From Euptelea pleiosperma (taxonomy: Eukaryota; Streptophyta; Magnoliopsida; Ranunculales; Eupteleaceae): a stretch of DNA of 64,000 bases. The notes under the pieces were generated by a model. It ran no database searches, was not told where the DNA came from, and saw nothing but the letters and a program-made list of their open reading frames with translations. This document shows, piece by piece, positions 33,622 through 46,114 of the stretch. The stretch spans positions 16,864,753 to 16,928,752 of the forward strand of contig CM068552.1 in assembly GCA_035048495.1 (NCBI GenBank). The letters are read 5' to 3'. The number at the start of each line of letters is the position of its first letter. Position 1 is the first letter of the stretch. Position numbers and translations under genes: made by a program.

Positions 33622-35389
33622 CTGCTTAATCATTTGCTCTAAAAAAACAAAATACTGCTTAATCATTTAGCACTTGTGCCCCAGGTCAATGCCATCGAAG
33701 TGATGCGACACTTCTTGGATGGACCATTGCCAAAAACAAAATCATTGGACAGTCCTAACCATCCAATTAGTTGATCAATTTCCAATGCGCGTTAAAATTA
33801 TAAGAAATATTACACAAAATAATTCATTAGTTGGATAAGCCATTTGTTTATTGAGTAGAAAATATTTCCTTATATTCTCAATTTAATCATGAGGATTTAA
33901 CCCCGGATTTCTAGAGTTGAAATTTCATCTGCTAAAAAATTAAGGTTTTAACAATTTGGAAGAAAGTTCATCGAAGTAAAGCTTACCTTTCAACGCAATC
34001 CTTGAGAATCTACTCAATCAGTATCCCCAGGTTGGCCTTTGGCCTTTGTATTGTTGATAACAAACAGCAGTGGAGAGAGAGAGAAGGTGGAAGTAGATGA
34101 GAGAGAGAGAGAGCAATTAGGAAACTTGTATAATTAAGATGACAATAAGACCAATGATGCTTTCTGGAACAGATTGTTGGGCAATCAAGAAACAATGCAT
34201 TTTCACAAAATTAGCATAGTCGAGATGAAGCTATCAAGACAGATGTATGGTTAAACAAGGAATGACAATTAAAAATGAATGTATTCGTGAAAATACATGA
34301 GTAGTTCCAATAAGTATTAAAATGAGTGAAAGTTGATTGAAATGATATGATCATATACAACAAAGACCAGTGACAACACTAGTGAAGAGGAATGTGCAAG
34401 TCGAAGGGTCTAAAAGAGTAAGGGAAAGGTTAAAATGGACGTAGATTGAGGTTTTGATGGGAGATTTAAAAAAAAAAAAATCGTCTTACCAAATGAGATG
34501 GCTTCAGATAGAATTGAATGAAAGAATAGGATTCAAGCAACCGACCTCATATCGTTAGGATAAAGTTTATGATTATGCTTAATTAAGAGTATGAATGAAG
34601 TTTGAATGTATAGGACATATTAAAAAGAAGAAGGGATATGGTATATAAATACTTAGGTGGCAAAATATTGTTGACCTAAATTTAAAAAGGAGAGTTAAAG
34701 GTGCCATATGGAGGAGAGAAAAAATGTTGATAGGCTTTAGCTTTAATATAGATTATGTATATGGCATCTACCTCTTCACCTAAACCCCAATCATATTTCG
34801 TCCTGGCTGTATTACACCTCTCTATCTACCCTTGTTAATATAATAAGAAGCATCTCTGTTCACTTGGATGGAAAAACTTTTTGTTTTGGTGATCCCAAGT
34901 CTTACCCATCCCCCACAAACAACATGTTCAAACTAGTCAACGTGGCCAATCTTGCTCTTCCCCAATCCTCACAGGTAGCTTGGAGGTTCTTGAACCATCA
35001 CCTGAAATCTTTTTTATCTTCCAAAAAAATTATTTTTGAATGGACATTTAGGATCATTTAGATTGTTTTTTTAAACCTTTGCTCGTGTACAAATCAATTT
35101 TAACATGTTACTAACAAATGGGTAAAATAGCTTGCCCAATAGAAAGTGGGATTTTTTGATTTACCTCCTCGTTAATCAGGCATGTTAGACATATGCCCCC
35201 CTCAATTTGACAAAAAAAAAAAAAGAGACTTGCCTCCCTTATCCAATGACTTTGACCAAGTCTTATTGGAAATGATGAGACTACCCTCCTTATCTTATTT
35301 GTATTTTTTTTTAATAAACCCTTCTCTCTCGTTGTTGTCTGTGGCTACCATCACTACTTAGCCTCACCACCTCCATCATATTCTTTGTT
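33622..35389. other. Intergenic, no gene recognised
   Basis: A short (GA)n tract lies near 34073-34112. Near 34430-34740 there is a decayed stretch that may be an old retroelement, but I cannot name it. No recognisable coding sequence. Confidence 0.4.
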
Positions 35390-35745
35390 GTAGTTAGTGT
35401 TTTAAAACTCATCAAGTCAACTCGAAACTTAGCCGAGTTGACTCGACTCGATTGAATTTTGAGTTGACTCGACATAAACTCGAACCGAATATACGACACA
35501 CGTGGTGCGTCGTTTTATAATCAAGTTGTGAGTTGACTCGACGAGTTCTCGAAAACACGCCGAGTCAACTAAAACTCAACTGAGTCTTATAAAAATTTAT
35601 AGACTATGATATTTATTTATATATTAATGTTAATATATGTATATAATATTGATATATTACTCGAGTCGAGTTGTTTCGGGTTAAGTTCGAGTCTTTGAGT
35701 TAACTCAACTCGGTAGATTTTCAAGTCGACAAGAGTTTTGGAATT
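35390..35745. repeat. GAGTTGACTCG-rich dispersed palindromic repeat
   Basis: It contains at least eight copies of gagttgactcg, cgagtcaact and close variants in both orientations, arranged as a loose palindrome. The flanks are AT-rich. It belongs with the blocks near 24820-25130 and 42905-43440. Confidence 0.6.
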
Positions 35746-35758
35746 TTCAAACACTCGT

Positions 35759-35799
35759 TGTAGTATCTAGATTTTGGGGATAAATCTAATAGATTTTGG

Positions 35800-35846
<47 letters not shown>

Positions 35847-36136
35847 CGTTTTCATGATGAGAAGGGACTCAAGAGAGAACAATATATCCTGAGGAACGTA
35901 CCCCATGCATTAAGCCGATCGATAGCTAAGGGAAGAGTGGTGAAGACATTTTTCAAGCTCCCTTAGGTCCTTGTGATCGCAATCAAGTGTTCTCCATCCA
36001 ATGATCCAACAGTTCTAAGGCGATTAAAAGGTATGTATTAAATCTAGGTTTTGCTTAAAATTTAATTTATCTTGATCTAATCCATGGGTTCTAGATCCAG
36101 ATGATGAGTGTGTTGTTAAAGGTGTAAATTTCAACA
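35759..36136 (+). mobile_element. Probable 5' LTR of an unidentified retrotransposon, with (CT)n tract
   Basis: The segment starts TGTAGTATC, ends TTTCAACA, and is followed within two bases by tgatatcagagctag, close to the plant initiator-tRNA primer-binding site tggtatcagagc. An inner (CT)n run spans about 35803-35843. No matching 3' LTR was found, so the assignment rests on the ends and the binding site. Confidence 0.4.
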
Positions 36137-36139
36137 CTG

Positions 36140-38499
36140 ATATCAGAGCTAGTTAAATTTTTCGATCAAATCAAAATCTAGATCAAATGGTTTGATTTTA
36201 ATTACCAAATCAATGAAAAGAAAAATCTAGGTATTTTGATGTTTTGGAATCATTGGTCTTGGATAAATTAAATTTAATCTATCGTCATGTTAAGGTTCTA
36301 GTCCTAATTAACATGATTCTCAAAAGAAAATCAACCTATGTATTTTTTATAATAATTATTTACTTTATTGAAAAAAGAGATTACCAACTTATAGGATTCT
36401 CGGGATCTAGCAAGAATGGCTAAGATCTTTACAGTTATTCATAGAATCAAGGAGATCTAACCAAAAGGAAACTAATCTTAACCAATTGTAAATGACACTT
36501 AGAGAACAATAAATTGGTTTCACCCGATTGCCCTCAAGACAATGACTGAAATTTACTCTATATTTTAAAAAATTTAGAAATAATTGGAGTCGCTATGCAG
36601 ATTAGGAATATGGGAATTCGATAACATGATTTCAAAAGCTATCTTGAAAACCCTTTTTCTCTTTTTTTCTTTTTTCTTATTGTGACTCGCCTATATGGAA
36701 AATGGTCTATGAGAATGAGTTCAAAAATCCGATTACAGGGTAGGAAGGTGCACCTACCACTTCGATCGGTCTCTACTTCAAAAATATGGAGATTTAAATG
36801 ATAAAGTTTAAGGCTTGGATAGGATTATCCAAACTCTAAAATCAGAAATGCAAACTAGAAGAAAGTTCTTTTTTTTAACAACAGAAAACCAACAATGCAA
36901 TTAAAACACGGATTAAACTACATGAAAAATTAAAAATGAGATTAAGAAAACACGAAATACAAACCTAAAAATGCATAATAACAAAGGAATAAAAAAAAAA
37001 TAAATTTGAAGAACTGAAACTTATTTTACTAAAAGAAGACTATTGAATCAAATTTATTAAATGTAATATAATTCTAATATAAAAGAAAAGTTGGAATTAA
37101 AGCTACTTAGGTAAAGAGAATTGAAAAGAACAGACTAGGATTGAGGTTTAGATCTTATTGAAATTTTGCAAGTATTTTCATGTTATGTTTTATATCCTCG
37201 GAGAGTCAGATTGTCAATTCTTCTACACTCAGGGTTTCTTCAGGAATTCTCTCACAAATCTCAAGCAAAAGTTCTTTAAGGCTCTTCAATTCTATTTGGT
37301 TCCTTTCTCTCTAGCTTTTCTCAGTGTCTATATCCCTTTTTAATGTGTCTAAAGCTGAAGCATGGGTTATTTATAGTTTTTCAGGGGGTAGCACCTACGA
37401 ATAGGATTTAATGTCCTCAGACGAGCTAGATCAATTTTAAAGTTGTTAATTAGGAATAGGGCATCGAAATTAATTAGGTCTAGGGCTAGGATATATTATG
37501 GGATTACTTAGCTAACACTTAGCCCTTAGACATAAATATGTGAAAATTGTAAAGTAGGGTTTCTAGAATAAGAGCCAACCACAGTACCATGCGGTACGGT
37601 ATTGCTGTTGCCGCCGAGTGATCTGATTGATTATCAGATTAGTTTCCTTTTGAAAAGCAATTATCTCATGCACAAATTATAATTGGTTTTTGTATTCTAA
37701 AACCTTTGAGAATTAATTATTTGTCCTTTCAAATATAAAAAAATGCTAGAAATACTCTTGAAACTTATTTTGGAAACTATTTAGTTCAAATTCTTATAAA
37801 AGCAAACTCGTGGTAGAGAGAAAATTTAGGAAATTATCAATTTTGACCAAACATGCACATATATGGTAGTCATTTGAAAGTTTATTTTCACAAAAAAAAC
37901 ATATTGGATGTCGAAAATCTCATTTAAATTTTAAAACTCAAGGTTAAGTCCTGGATCAAAGGTATTTTGGTCATTTCATTAAAAAAAACTTACCAAAATG
38001 AGAATCAAGAGAATTAAACTCTTTGAAAAGCTTTCATTGATCAAGTACTTTTCAATAAAACTAGTCTCAAAATCATTAAGTAAGATGAGAATATCATTTC
38101 ATGTGAAAGACAACAAATCAGAGTTTTTCCAAGGCTGACTCGAAATATCTTGTTTTGGGAGTCCAACGATCAAATTGAAGTGAATCCAAATTCACTTGAA
38201 AGATATTTGTTCTAAAAATTGTGCACTTGACCTATTTAAAATCAGGAATTTTGATTGAGTGCTTCTTAAATTTTCTATTTTTAGGTCAATATCCTTGCCC
38301 TAGAACCTTAGGTACATATCCTAAAGACTTTGGATGATGGGGTATTGATTTTTGAGAGCACTGAAGACTCTGAGCAAGGTCTAGACGAGGTTGGATCAAA
38401 CTAAGGTGTGAAAAAATAGTGTCCACAACAACCAAGAGATCGATACTCTAGGATAATCATATTATTAGAATCTTAGCAACTCGTGGAAGCTTGGTGGTT
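36140..38499. other. AT-rich degenerate sequence, no gene
   Basis: Lies between the possible LTR and the gypsy fragment. Some phrases (ggagtcgctatgcag near 36589) resemble LTR-retrotransposon leader sequence, but no protein domain is readable. Confidence 0.35.
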
Positions 38500-40050
38500 A
38501 AGTATCATTGCAACACCTTGTCATATCATCCCATGCGTGCCACATCATCCATCTTCGTAGAAAACCTCAACATCCCCGGCCCAATCCCCTTAAAGGATGG
38601 CTCGTCCTCAAGCCAAAAAATGGGGAAGTGTTCACAAAAGGCATGGTAGTCCTCCCAGATGGCTTCTTCAACCGGCGCCTGACCCTCTCATTAAACCAAA
38701 ATAGGTGTCTTTACATGATTAAGTTGCTTGACCATCATAATATGGTGGTGAATGGCATGCGGTTTACAAGTTGTGCGACCACCATCATTAAAGGGAGGTA
38801 GAGAGAGGCTGAAGATGAAATATTGGCCCCCTATTTTTTTAAAAATAAAATACGGGGTGAATGCGACACCCTTAAGAGAGATCCAAGCGATAAGCCACAT
38901 TATCGATTCGAGCAAAATTTGGAAAGGCCAATAAAATTGTGGGCTGAGTTTGTGAGTTAGTTTGGAAGCCACCATGGATTTCTATACGGTTGCAGCTGAA
39001 GGTATACATAGGCCCTGCTTGGTTCAATGCAAATCGGATGCAATGTACCCACTTGCCATGGTTTTGGGATTACACCAGATTGGTTGGTGGCGTGTAAATG
39101 AGTTGCTGTGCAAGTGGTTGCCAAGCCCTTGCAAACTCTTTAAGAAAAAGGATGCAAGCTTGTACAATCCAAAAACCGTGGTAAGTGACTGCAATGCAAC
39201 TCACCGCATTTGCACTGAAGCGCAAAATGCATCCCGGTGAAAACGAACCAAGCAGGGCCCATAATCTCCAATATGAAATTCACGCTCAGTCCTATCCTTG
39301 TCCATCATCTACTTCATTTGGGCTTGTGCAATTTTCAAGTTTTTCTTCAACCCTCGAAAAATCTGATCACAATTTCAAAGTGACATGTCTGGACACCATC
39401 ATGCCCAGAATGTAGCAATCAATAACAGGAGGTGACTGATCATAAACCGCTTGAAATGGCATCATCCAGATAGAAGCTTGATAGGTAGTATTATATCACC
39501 ATTCGGCCCAAGGTAGCACGGGCCCATTGGGCAGTTTTTGTCCAACAAAACAGCAAAGATGGGTGTTGAGAGAATGATTAATGACTTCAGTTTGCCCATC
39601 CATTTGAAGATGGTCAGCAGAATTCAATGCCTTGTAATTTGAAAAAATGCCCCCCAAAAATTGCTAGTGAACACTGGGTCTCACATTAATCGACCGCGCC
39701 ATGCCATGGAGACGTGCAATTGCATATCAGGAACAAAGGTCTCGGCCATTGTTGTAGCTGAAAAAGTGCAGGAGAGAGCGCTAAAATGCGGAGCCTCGGA
39801 TAGGCGGTTGACTACGACCATGATCACACTCTTGTCAGCCAAAGAAGGTAGTCCATGATCAATAAAATCTATTGAGAGGTTCCACCACACTTGGTGGAGA
39901 GATAATGGTCTTATACTTCTAGCCAAGGAGTTTGGAAACCCAACGAGCTGCTCCAAGTATGAGAGGCATTGAGAAATGGCTATAAGAACTGGCCGCAATA
40001 TTATTGCCCTCATTATAAGATCACCGGTGGTTTGACTCAAACATGCGCTG
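38500..40050 (-). mobile_element. Ty3/gypsy pol fragment (integrase and tail), minus strand
   Basis: The minus strand reads an integrase core (WWNLSIDFIDHGLPS, then VVVNRLSEAPHF, about 39700-39960), a degenerate DGQTEVVN-type segment with WAEWWYNTTY (about 39470-39600), and a C-terminal LSPQFYxPFQIL segment near 38900. Frames are broken. A MITE (39011-39260) is inserted into it and a TRIM lies just beyond its upstream end. No LTR or reverse transcriptase was identified. Confidence 0.82.
39011..39260 (+). mobile_element. GGCCCTGCTTGGTT-family MITE, copy 3, inside the gypsy fragment
   Basis: It begins ggccctgcttggttcaatgc and ends gaaccaagcagggcc, close to a perfect terminal inverted repeat. 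CATA stands on each side and may be the target duplication. It is the best-preserved copy of the family here and interrupts the gypsy reading frame. Confidence 0.85.
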
Positions 40051-40056
40051 TGGGGC

Positions 40057-40405
40057 TGTTACGATTCTAAAAGGTTAATCACCTAGGTGCACCTCTGGTG
40101 TATTGGTTTGGGTCTTAACATTTGGTATTAGAGCAAACCCCACGTCATGGGTTTAATCACAGGATGGGCGAGAGCTCAGGGCTCGCTCAAAAAAGAGAAA
40201 ATAGGGGTACCGGAAAAAATGCCGGGGGCTCACTCACAAAAAAGTGAGAAAATAGGGGTACCGGAGTGAAAACTGCCTTAGAGTGAGTCACCGTAGACAT
40301 TGGCTTTGGAAGCGTGGTGGAATATTATGATCCTAAAAGGTTAAGACTTAAACTTTCCGCATCTATCACCTATGTGCTTTTGGTGTATTGGTTTGGGTCT
40401 TAACA
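40057..40405 (+). mobile_element. TRIM: terminal-repeat retrotransposon in miniature (349 bp, TSD GGGGC)
   Basis: Terminal direct repeats are 40057-40120 (TGTTACGATTC...CTTAACA) and 40323-40405 (TATTATGATCC...CTTAACA). Both share taaaaggtta and 'ggtgtattggtttgggtctt'. The left repeat lacks about 19 bp present in the right. Directly after the left repeat is a primer-binding site, tggtattagagc. The whole is flanked by GGGGC on both sides (40052-40056 and 40406-40410). There is no coding capacity, so mobilisation would need another element's proteins. Confidence 0.9.
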
Positions 40406-40410
40406 GGGGC

Positions 40411-40999
40411 CCACATGGGAAAGCCCTTAGGGCTGATTTTTGGTGAGGATGATCATCCTAAAATAATTAGACCATTCTGAAGTATCCGTCCAGCGTGTTC
40501 TACTACAAAATGGGAAAAATCTATAATATAGAAGTCTATCAAAATTAAGTTTGATACAGAAATCCCTCAAAATACCACGGGCACATTATTTTGGCCCACT
40601 GATCCTATGAATGTTTGGCCCACACCTTGGTGGACCTACACATAAAAAATCAGCATGATTGGTTATGTTTCTCCCAAGTCTACGACTGACCAAATGCCAA
40701 GAAAGGTCTTAGAGCAATTTTACAAATTACAGGGGGGTCTTACCAATTTACTCAATGTTTTAGGAGTAATAAGCAAAAGGGTTTTTGTGTAAGGCTAAAT
40801 AAAGATAGATTCCAAAAGCTTTCTTCATTTGTCACATAGGTAGGTTGCAGGCACGTGTCCATGACTCCCATGCATGAACCCTTTGTGTTAAAAGTTGAGC
40901 ACTAAACGTTACAGCTTCTCTCCCTTCTATTCTTATCTCTTTATTAGAAGTACCCCCTTTCACCTCTCTCCCTCTCTCTCTCTCTCAAGCCTTCCACTA
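40411..40999 (+). promoter_or_regulatory. Promoter and 5'UTR region of the HSD5-like gene
   Basis: It holds an ABRE/G-box-like CACGTGTC (40852-40859) and an RY motif CATGCATG (40869-40876), 124-148 bp before the ATG. A TC-rich leader (about 40970-40986) stands just before the start codon. TATA-like candidates are weak (taaataaa near 40797, ttaaaag near 40890), so the motifs could be promoter or leader. A fragment of the palindromic repeat family lies at about 40600-40660. Confidence 0.5.
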
Positions 41000-43900
41000 A
41001 TGGACCTGCTAAATTCTCTGCTAAATTTAGTGGTACCTCCAGCAAGCCTGGTCATGCTAGCCTTTGCATGGCCAACCCTGTCCTTCATCCATGCCTGTGA
41101 GTGGTTTTTCCACACCTTGTACAGTGAAAACATGGAAGATAAGGTCGTCGTAATCACTGGAGCTTCTTCTGGGATCGGAGAGGTAATCCTTCTTTTTTTT
41201 AGCTTGGATCTTATGATCTTATGAGCATGGCTTTAAGGATACAGAAATGGGTCTTGTAGAACTTTTTTTTCTTCCTAGAATTTTAAGAGATTTGGAGGGG
41301 AAATAACTGTGTAGAGTCTTAGGCCCTGTATGGTGACAACAGACAAGTTTTCTAAGATGGGATTCATCAGTCAAAATGTAGAAAACTTTAATGGACATTC
41401 ATGGGTAAAAATCATTTCTAGAAAACATTTCTAAGGGCAACCATTCAGGTCCTTACAAATTTACAATATCTTTTCTATTCATGTTGAGGATGTGGAATGC
41501 ATGCATGTGACCATCTTCGCCAAGGCAGTCCACATATGAGAGTAGCATTTGCGTGATAAACAGTGATTGCTGACATGCATGAATGTGTGAGCAGAGAAGC
41601 CATGCATGCAGGTGTGTTCTGAACACTGTGGTAGACATGCAGGGGTGGGATCTAATTGGACAGGGTCCCCACTTGGGAAATCTCTTAATTAGTTCAGAAA
41701 TCAGTCGGACCTTACGATTTTGGGGTCAGAATCAGGGGACACAAATTTTGACACAAAATTTCACACCAATTTTGGCATACCCACATGGAAGATAAATCGA
41801 TGGATGATTTTTGGTGAGGATTGAGATCACCCCTACAAAAAATCAGCCCATTCTGAAATTTCTAATCCCATCAAATGTGGGTTTCAAGTTATCGGTACAA
41901 AATAGACGGTCCATAATTCTTCAACTTGTTAACCAGGCTACGAATATCAGAATGATTTGAATTTTTGTGAGGGTGATCTCCTCACCATACAGAACTTGCT
42001 TGTTCAGCTTGTCCAAAACGTGCAACTGTATGCTAGGTTTCCTCAAGCAAGAAATTCAGGGTTAACCCTTAATTGAATCAGTACTCCCTACAAAATGCTA
42101 CCTATCTAAGGAGACACATGTCAATGGACATGTTGATGTGCCGCTTTATAAGCTTATTCTTATGCATTATATAGGAGAATTTTTTTGAAGCGGCGGGATT
42201 TTTGAAGCAGTGATCATCGCCAATGATCGCGCGCCACTTATACCCATGGTTACTTTTTAAAACCAAAGTCTAAACCATGGGGAGACGCATGATCGCTACT
42301 TCAAAAATCCCGCTGCTTCAAAAAAAATTCTCATTATATTGAATACACATCCACAGGCATGCTTGTGTGATTTTGCATGTCCATGGACATGGAGACAACT
42401 AGGTGAACTCATGTATACATGCTTGTGTAGCTACATGCACATGCTCATGTATGTATATGTTTTTGGGATGATTATGTGATCATTCTGATGGGATCATAAC
42501 TGCAGCAAATTGCCTATGAATATGCAAAGAGGGGAGCAAATTTAGTATTGGTGGCTAGGAGAGAATTCAGACTTTGGGGTATCAGTGAGAATGCAAGGAG
42601 GATGGGTGCAAAACATGTCATGGTCATGGCTGCAGATGTTGTCAAGGAGGATGGTTGCAGAAGATTCGTTGATGAAACCATAAACTTTTACGGCCGTGGT
42701 AAGTCTCCATATCTTAATCTGATTTTACTTTCGAGTTTATAGATCGTTATGTTTACAATCATCAATCAGATCAACTTTTGACCTAGACTATGTTCATGGT
42801 GGGACCCCTTGAATGATGGTAACAACTTCCTTGCATGAACATGTTTGGCATAGGCAAGGGGGATTCCCTTCCTCTTCTTGTAAGTTGTAACTGCTATTGG
42901 TGTTAAAAGCAGAGTTTTGACCTAAAAACTCGATGCCACTTGAAAATCAGTTGGCTCGAGTTGACTCAATGTCTTGTGAGTCAACTCATAATATTAAACT
43001 TATTAATATGGGCCAAATCTTGGGTGCACACAAGAATCTTTATGCAATGTGCAAGGAATCGACATATTTGTGGCGATTGATTCTTTTTTAGTTGATCGAC
43101 GTCTGTTCATTTCTGACGATCGACTCTTTTTATATATAGTAGATTGACAGTTCCTGTGGGTGTTATTAGTGACAACTTGTGTGACAAAGAAGAGCCCATT
43201 AATATGAAAATTAAAAAAAAAGTTTTCCAAAAATTAAAAAATATGGGAAAATTTGATTTGGACAAAAATACTCTCCAAAAAACGTTTAAATCCCCAGCTT
43301 CGTTTTTTTTTTGGGCTCCAAATCAATTCAACTCAATGAGTTCCAAGGTAACATTGCTGAGTCAACTGCGGCATACCCAAGTTTGTAACCTAGGTCTATC
43401 CATAATCCTGCTGAGTTGAATTGCCCGCGGGTGAATTCCAAGTTGAGTAGTCAAGTTTCAAAAGTATGGCTAAAAGGATCTTTTCTTTCTTCAATAACCT
43501 GAGTATATGACTTCATTCGAAAACATTTCTTTTTGGTGGATTAGTGTGGAATTTGGTGGACCTCAACTTGACCTTACTAAAAATGAATAATTATTTCATT
43601 CTATGATAACATATATTTGCTAGCATCTTCTAAAACCATGCTAAAAATCAAATCATTTTGCTAAAATTCAGAAAGAGCTCTTGGTGTACATTCTCATTAG
43701 GTCCTCACCGTTGGATGCGGCTTCTATATAAGACAAATGTCAAAAGTGTGGACCCTAAAGAGGACACTATAATCTTATACAGTTCAATGGACTCTACTAA
43801 ATCCTCATTGATATTGTTGTTTGTTTTCCAATATCTTCAACAGTGGATCATCTAGTAAACACAGCCAGCTTGGGGCACACCTTCTTCTTCGATGAAGTTA

Positions 43901-46114
43901 CTGACACTTCCGTGTTTCCCCATATGATGGTAAGGGTTCAAATGGTGCTTCAATGGTTGCTTTTTTGAAAATATCATTCAGTTATTGGTGACAGTAAAAT
44001 ATGAAAATTTCCATTTGTTATTTGACGATTGCTAAAACATCAGTGATATTGAATAATTGGTTTCTATGTCAGGACATTAATTTTTGGGGAAACGTTTACC
44101 CTACATTTGTTGCTCTTCCCTACCTAAGACAGAGCAATGGTCGAATCGTTGTCAATGCATCGGTCGAGAGCTGGTTACCTATGCCTAGAATGAGCCTGTA
44201 TGCTGTGAGTAGCAACAACTCTACTCCTTTTTATTGTCATTTGATCATAGGAAACATAATTAGGAGTTTTTAATGACTTGTTTGCAATGTCATCAAGTTT
44301 AAAATGTAACGAACAAGATTTTTCTTTTTTGTGTTGATAAATGGTTTCCTCATAATAAATATTACGCGTATGATCATTGATCCAGTGCTTTTTTGTTTTT
44401 ACTTCATTTGGTGTGACTAGGCAGCAAAAGCGGCTGTAATAAACTTTTACGAGACGCTGAGGTTTGAAGTGGGAGATGAGGTTGGAATAACTGTTGCCAC
44501 ACATGGTTGGATTGGGAGTGAGATAACTGGAGGCAAGTTCATGCTAGAAGAGGGGGCAGAGATGCAATGGAAGGAAGAGAGAGAAGTAAGTGCTTGTTTG
44601 GTGGCTTATAACATCTATATAGTGTGCACATTATCACATATCACACAAATGCATGCAAGTTCGTTTTCGCATACCCTTGAAAACACATCTATATGCATGT
44701 AGCAGGCTATATAACTCCTTACTTGAATTGGACTTGCTTAGCTATAAAACCTGATTTAGCAAGTCAACGCAACTACATGGATAGCTCCTAAAATATTACT
44801 TAACTGTTTATATTTCATGATGTAAGAAGGCACATGGACACATGTCAGTGTAAGACAGATACGAGGTGTCCATGTCATAAACATATATTATGATATAATT
44901 TAGTTATATTTAAATCAAAACCTTTTTTTAATAAAATAATGAAAGGAATATATGAAAAGTGAAAGAAAATATTTGTATGCAACATGGAGCTATCCAATAA
45001 CACAATAAATATCACTGGATTTATAAGAGGGAAGACTACCAAACAACTATATCACTGGATTTATAAGACGGAACACACAAACCCTCTTTTGAAAATTATT
45101 TAATAAAAAATATTAAAATGATAGTAACATTGCTATCAGAATGTGTGTTGGGATCATAGTTACAAAATCGAGATTTGACAATAAATCGGCAAGGGGTCAA
45201 GTCGGGAAAATTCGGATAAATTCAATAAAAATCAGAAAAAAAATCAACAAAATTATAAAAAAATATATTATGGCATATTTCAAATTAAAAATGTTGTTTT
45301 TAACAAGACACGTTTATATGATGAAAGTCACACCTATATTTCCATAATAATAAGTTATAACTCATAAGCATCATTCATCATTCATAATCAAAATTCAAAA
45401 ATTGGCAAAATCGAAATCAGAAGGGAAAAAATGGGTCTTAGCTAATTAATCGACGAATGATTTGTGAATTCAAAAAATTAGAGATTTTTGAGGATTTAAA
45501 AAAAAAATTGAAGAATTTTGTGACTATGGTTGAGATGATGTGTTGACATGCATATACGTGTCATGGAAAAACTTTCCAAAAGTGACATGTTACATCGATA
45601 TTTAGTAAATGTAAGATTGTGGGGTTTAGATCACATAAATAAGGTTAATATGGTCGAATTATGACTTCATTTGCTGAGTTTTACACCTTGGTTTACATAG
45701 GTATTATAAAAGTATAATCTGCAAAATAATATAAGTTGTGTTTGCCTGTTTATTTGTTAAATATTAGTGTAATGATGTATGTAGTTAATGTCTTGACTTG
45801 AGGGACATCTTATGAGTTGGCTACTTTGGTTTTAGGTGCCTGTAACTGGTGGGCATGTGGAGGAATATGCGCGATTGATCGTATCTGGTGCTTGTAGGGG
45901 TGATGCGTACGTAAAGTTCCCTAGCTGGTATGATGTATTCTTGGTATATAGAGTTTTTGCACCCGATGTTCTAGGATGGACGTTTCGCTTGCTCTTTGCA
46001 ACACATGGTGCAAGGAAGCCCTCACTCGTTGGGACCGAAAGGCCTCTTCTAGAGACCTCACCCAGGAAACTTCTTACCTACTCCCCACTCCAGCAACAAC
46101 AGAAGTTTGAATGA
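41000..46114 (+). CDS. HSD5/steroleosin-like short-chain dehydrogenase (11-beta-HSD-like)
   Basis: Six exons: 41000-41182, 42506-42698, 43844-43929, 44073-44204, 44421-44585 and 45836-46114, all GT-AG and in phase, giving 345 aa. Residues about 1-35 form a hydrophobic anchor with a Pro-Pro knob (VVPPASLVMLAFAWP), typical of steroleosins, which insert in oil bodies or ER. Then come the NAD(P)-binding TGASSGIG (53-60), the AADV acidic segment, DHLVNTAS (127-134), Ser184 and the YAAAK catalytic pair Tyr197/Lys201. The Ser-to-Tyr spacing of 13 is that of 11-beta-HSD. The NNAG motif is NTAS, as I recall for Arabidopsis HSD5 (At4g10020), which it resembles throughout, including the GDAYVKFPSWYDVFL tail. 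The natural substrate is not shown by sequence; brassinosteroid-like sterols are proposed for the family. AATAAA lies near 46243. Confidence 0.94.
41322..41452. mobile_element. Tourist-like MITE in HSD5-like intron 1 (TTA duplication)
   Basis: Ends ggccctgtatggtgacaac and caaccattcaggtcc are imperfect inverted repeats flanked by TTA on both sides (41319-41321 and 41453-41455). It resembles the MITE in YqgE intron 1 (8549-8754) at both ends and in the tttctagaaaa interior block, and is about 75 bp shorter. Confidence 0.82.
42175..42332. mobile_element. Mutator-like MITE, copy 2, with 9-bp target duplication
   Basis: Ends gagaatttttttgaagcggc and its inverse gctgcttcaaaaaaaattctc, with the same long inverted repeat as 7695-7883 and the same middle (accatggttactttttaaaacca type). 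The flanks attatatag and attatattg match at 8 of 9 positions. Confidence 0.85.
42905..43440. repeat. GAGTTGACTCA-type dispersed repeat in HSD5-like intron 2
   Basis: Left part has ggctcgagttgactcaatg and gtgagtcaactcat; right part has caactcaatgagttcc and tgagtcaactgcgg. Between them is a gttgatcgacg/gacgatcgac block at about 43050-43145. This suggests one repeat broken by another insertion. Confidence 0.45.
44830..45080. repeat. Dispersed repeat related to the 1051-1566 tandem, HSD5-like intron 5
   Basis: Shares the order of ggacacatgtcagtgtaagac, ttatgatataatttagttat, aaatcaaaacc and ttataagagggaagact blocks with 1051-1566. Divergence is large. Confidence 0.6.
45153..45530. mobile_element. 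MITE-like element with tcatagttacaaaat ends, HSD5-like intron 5
   Basis: Left tcatagttacaaaatcg is matched in inverse by gaattttgtgactatgg on the right. The interior is very AT-rich with aaattc/gaattt words. No target duplication was identified. Confidence 0.5.
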
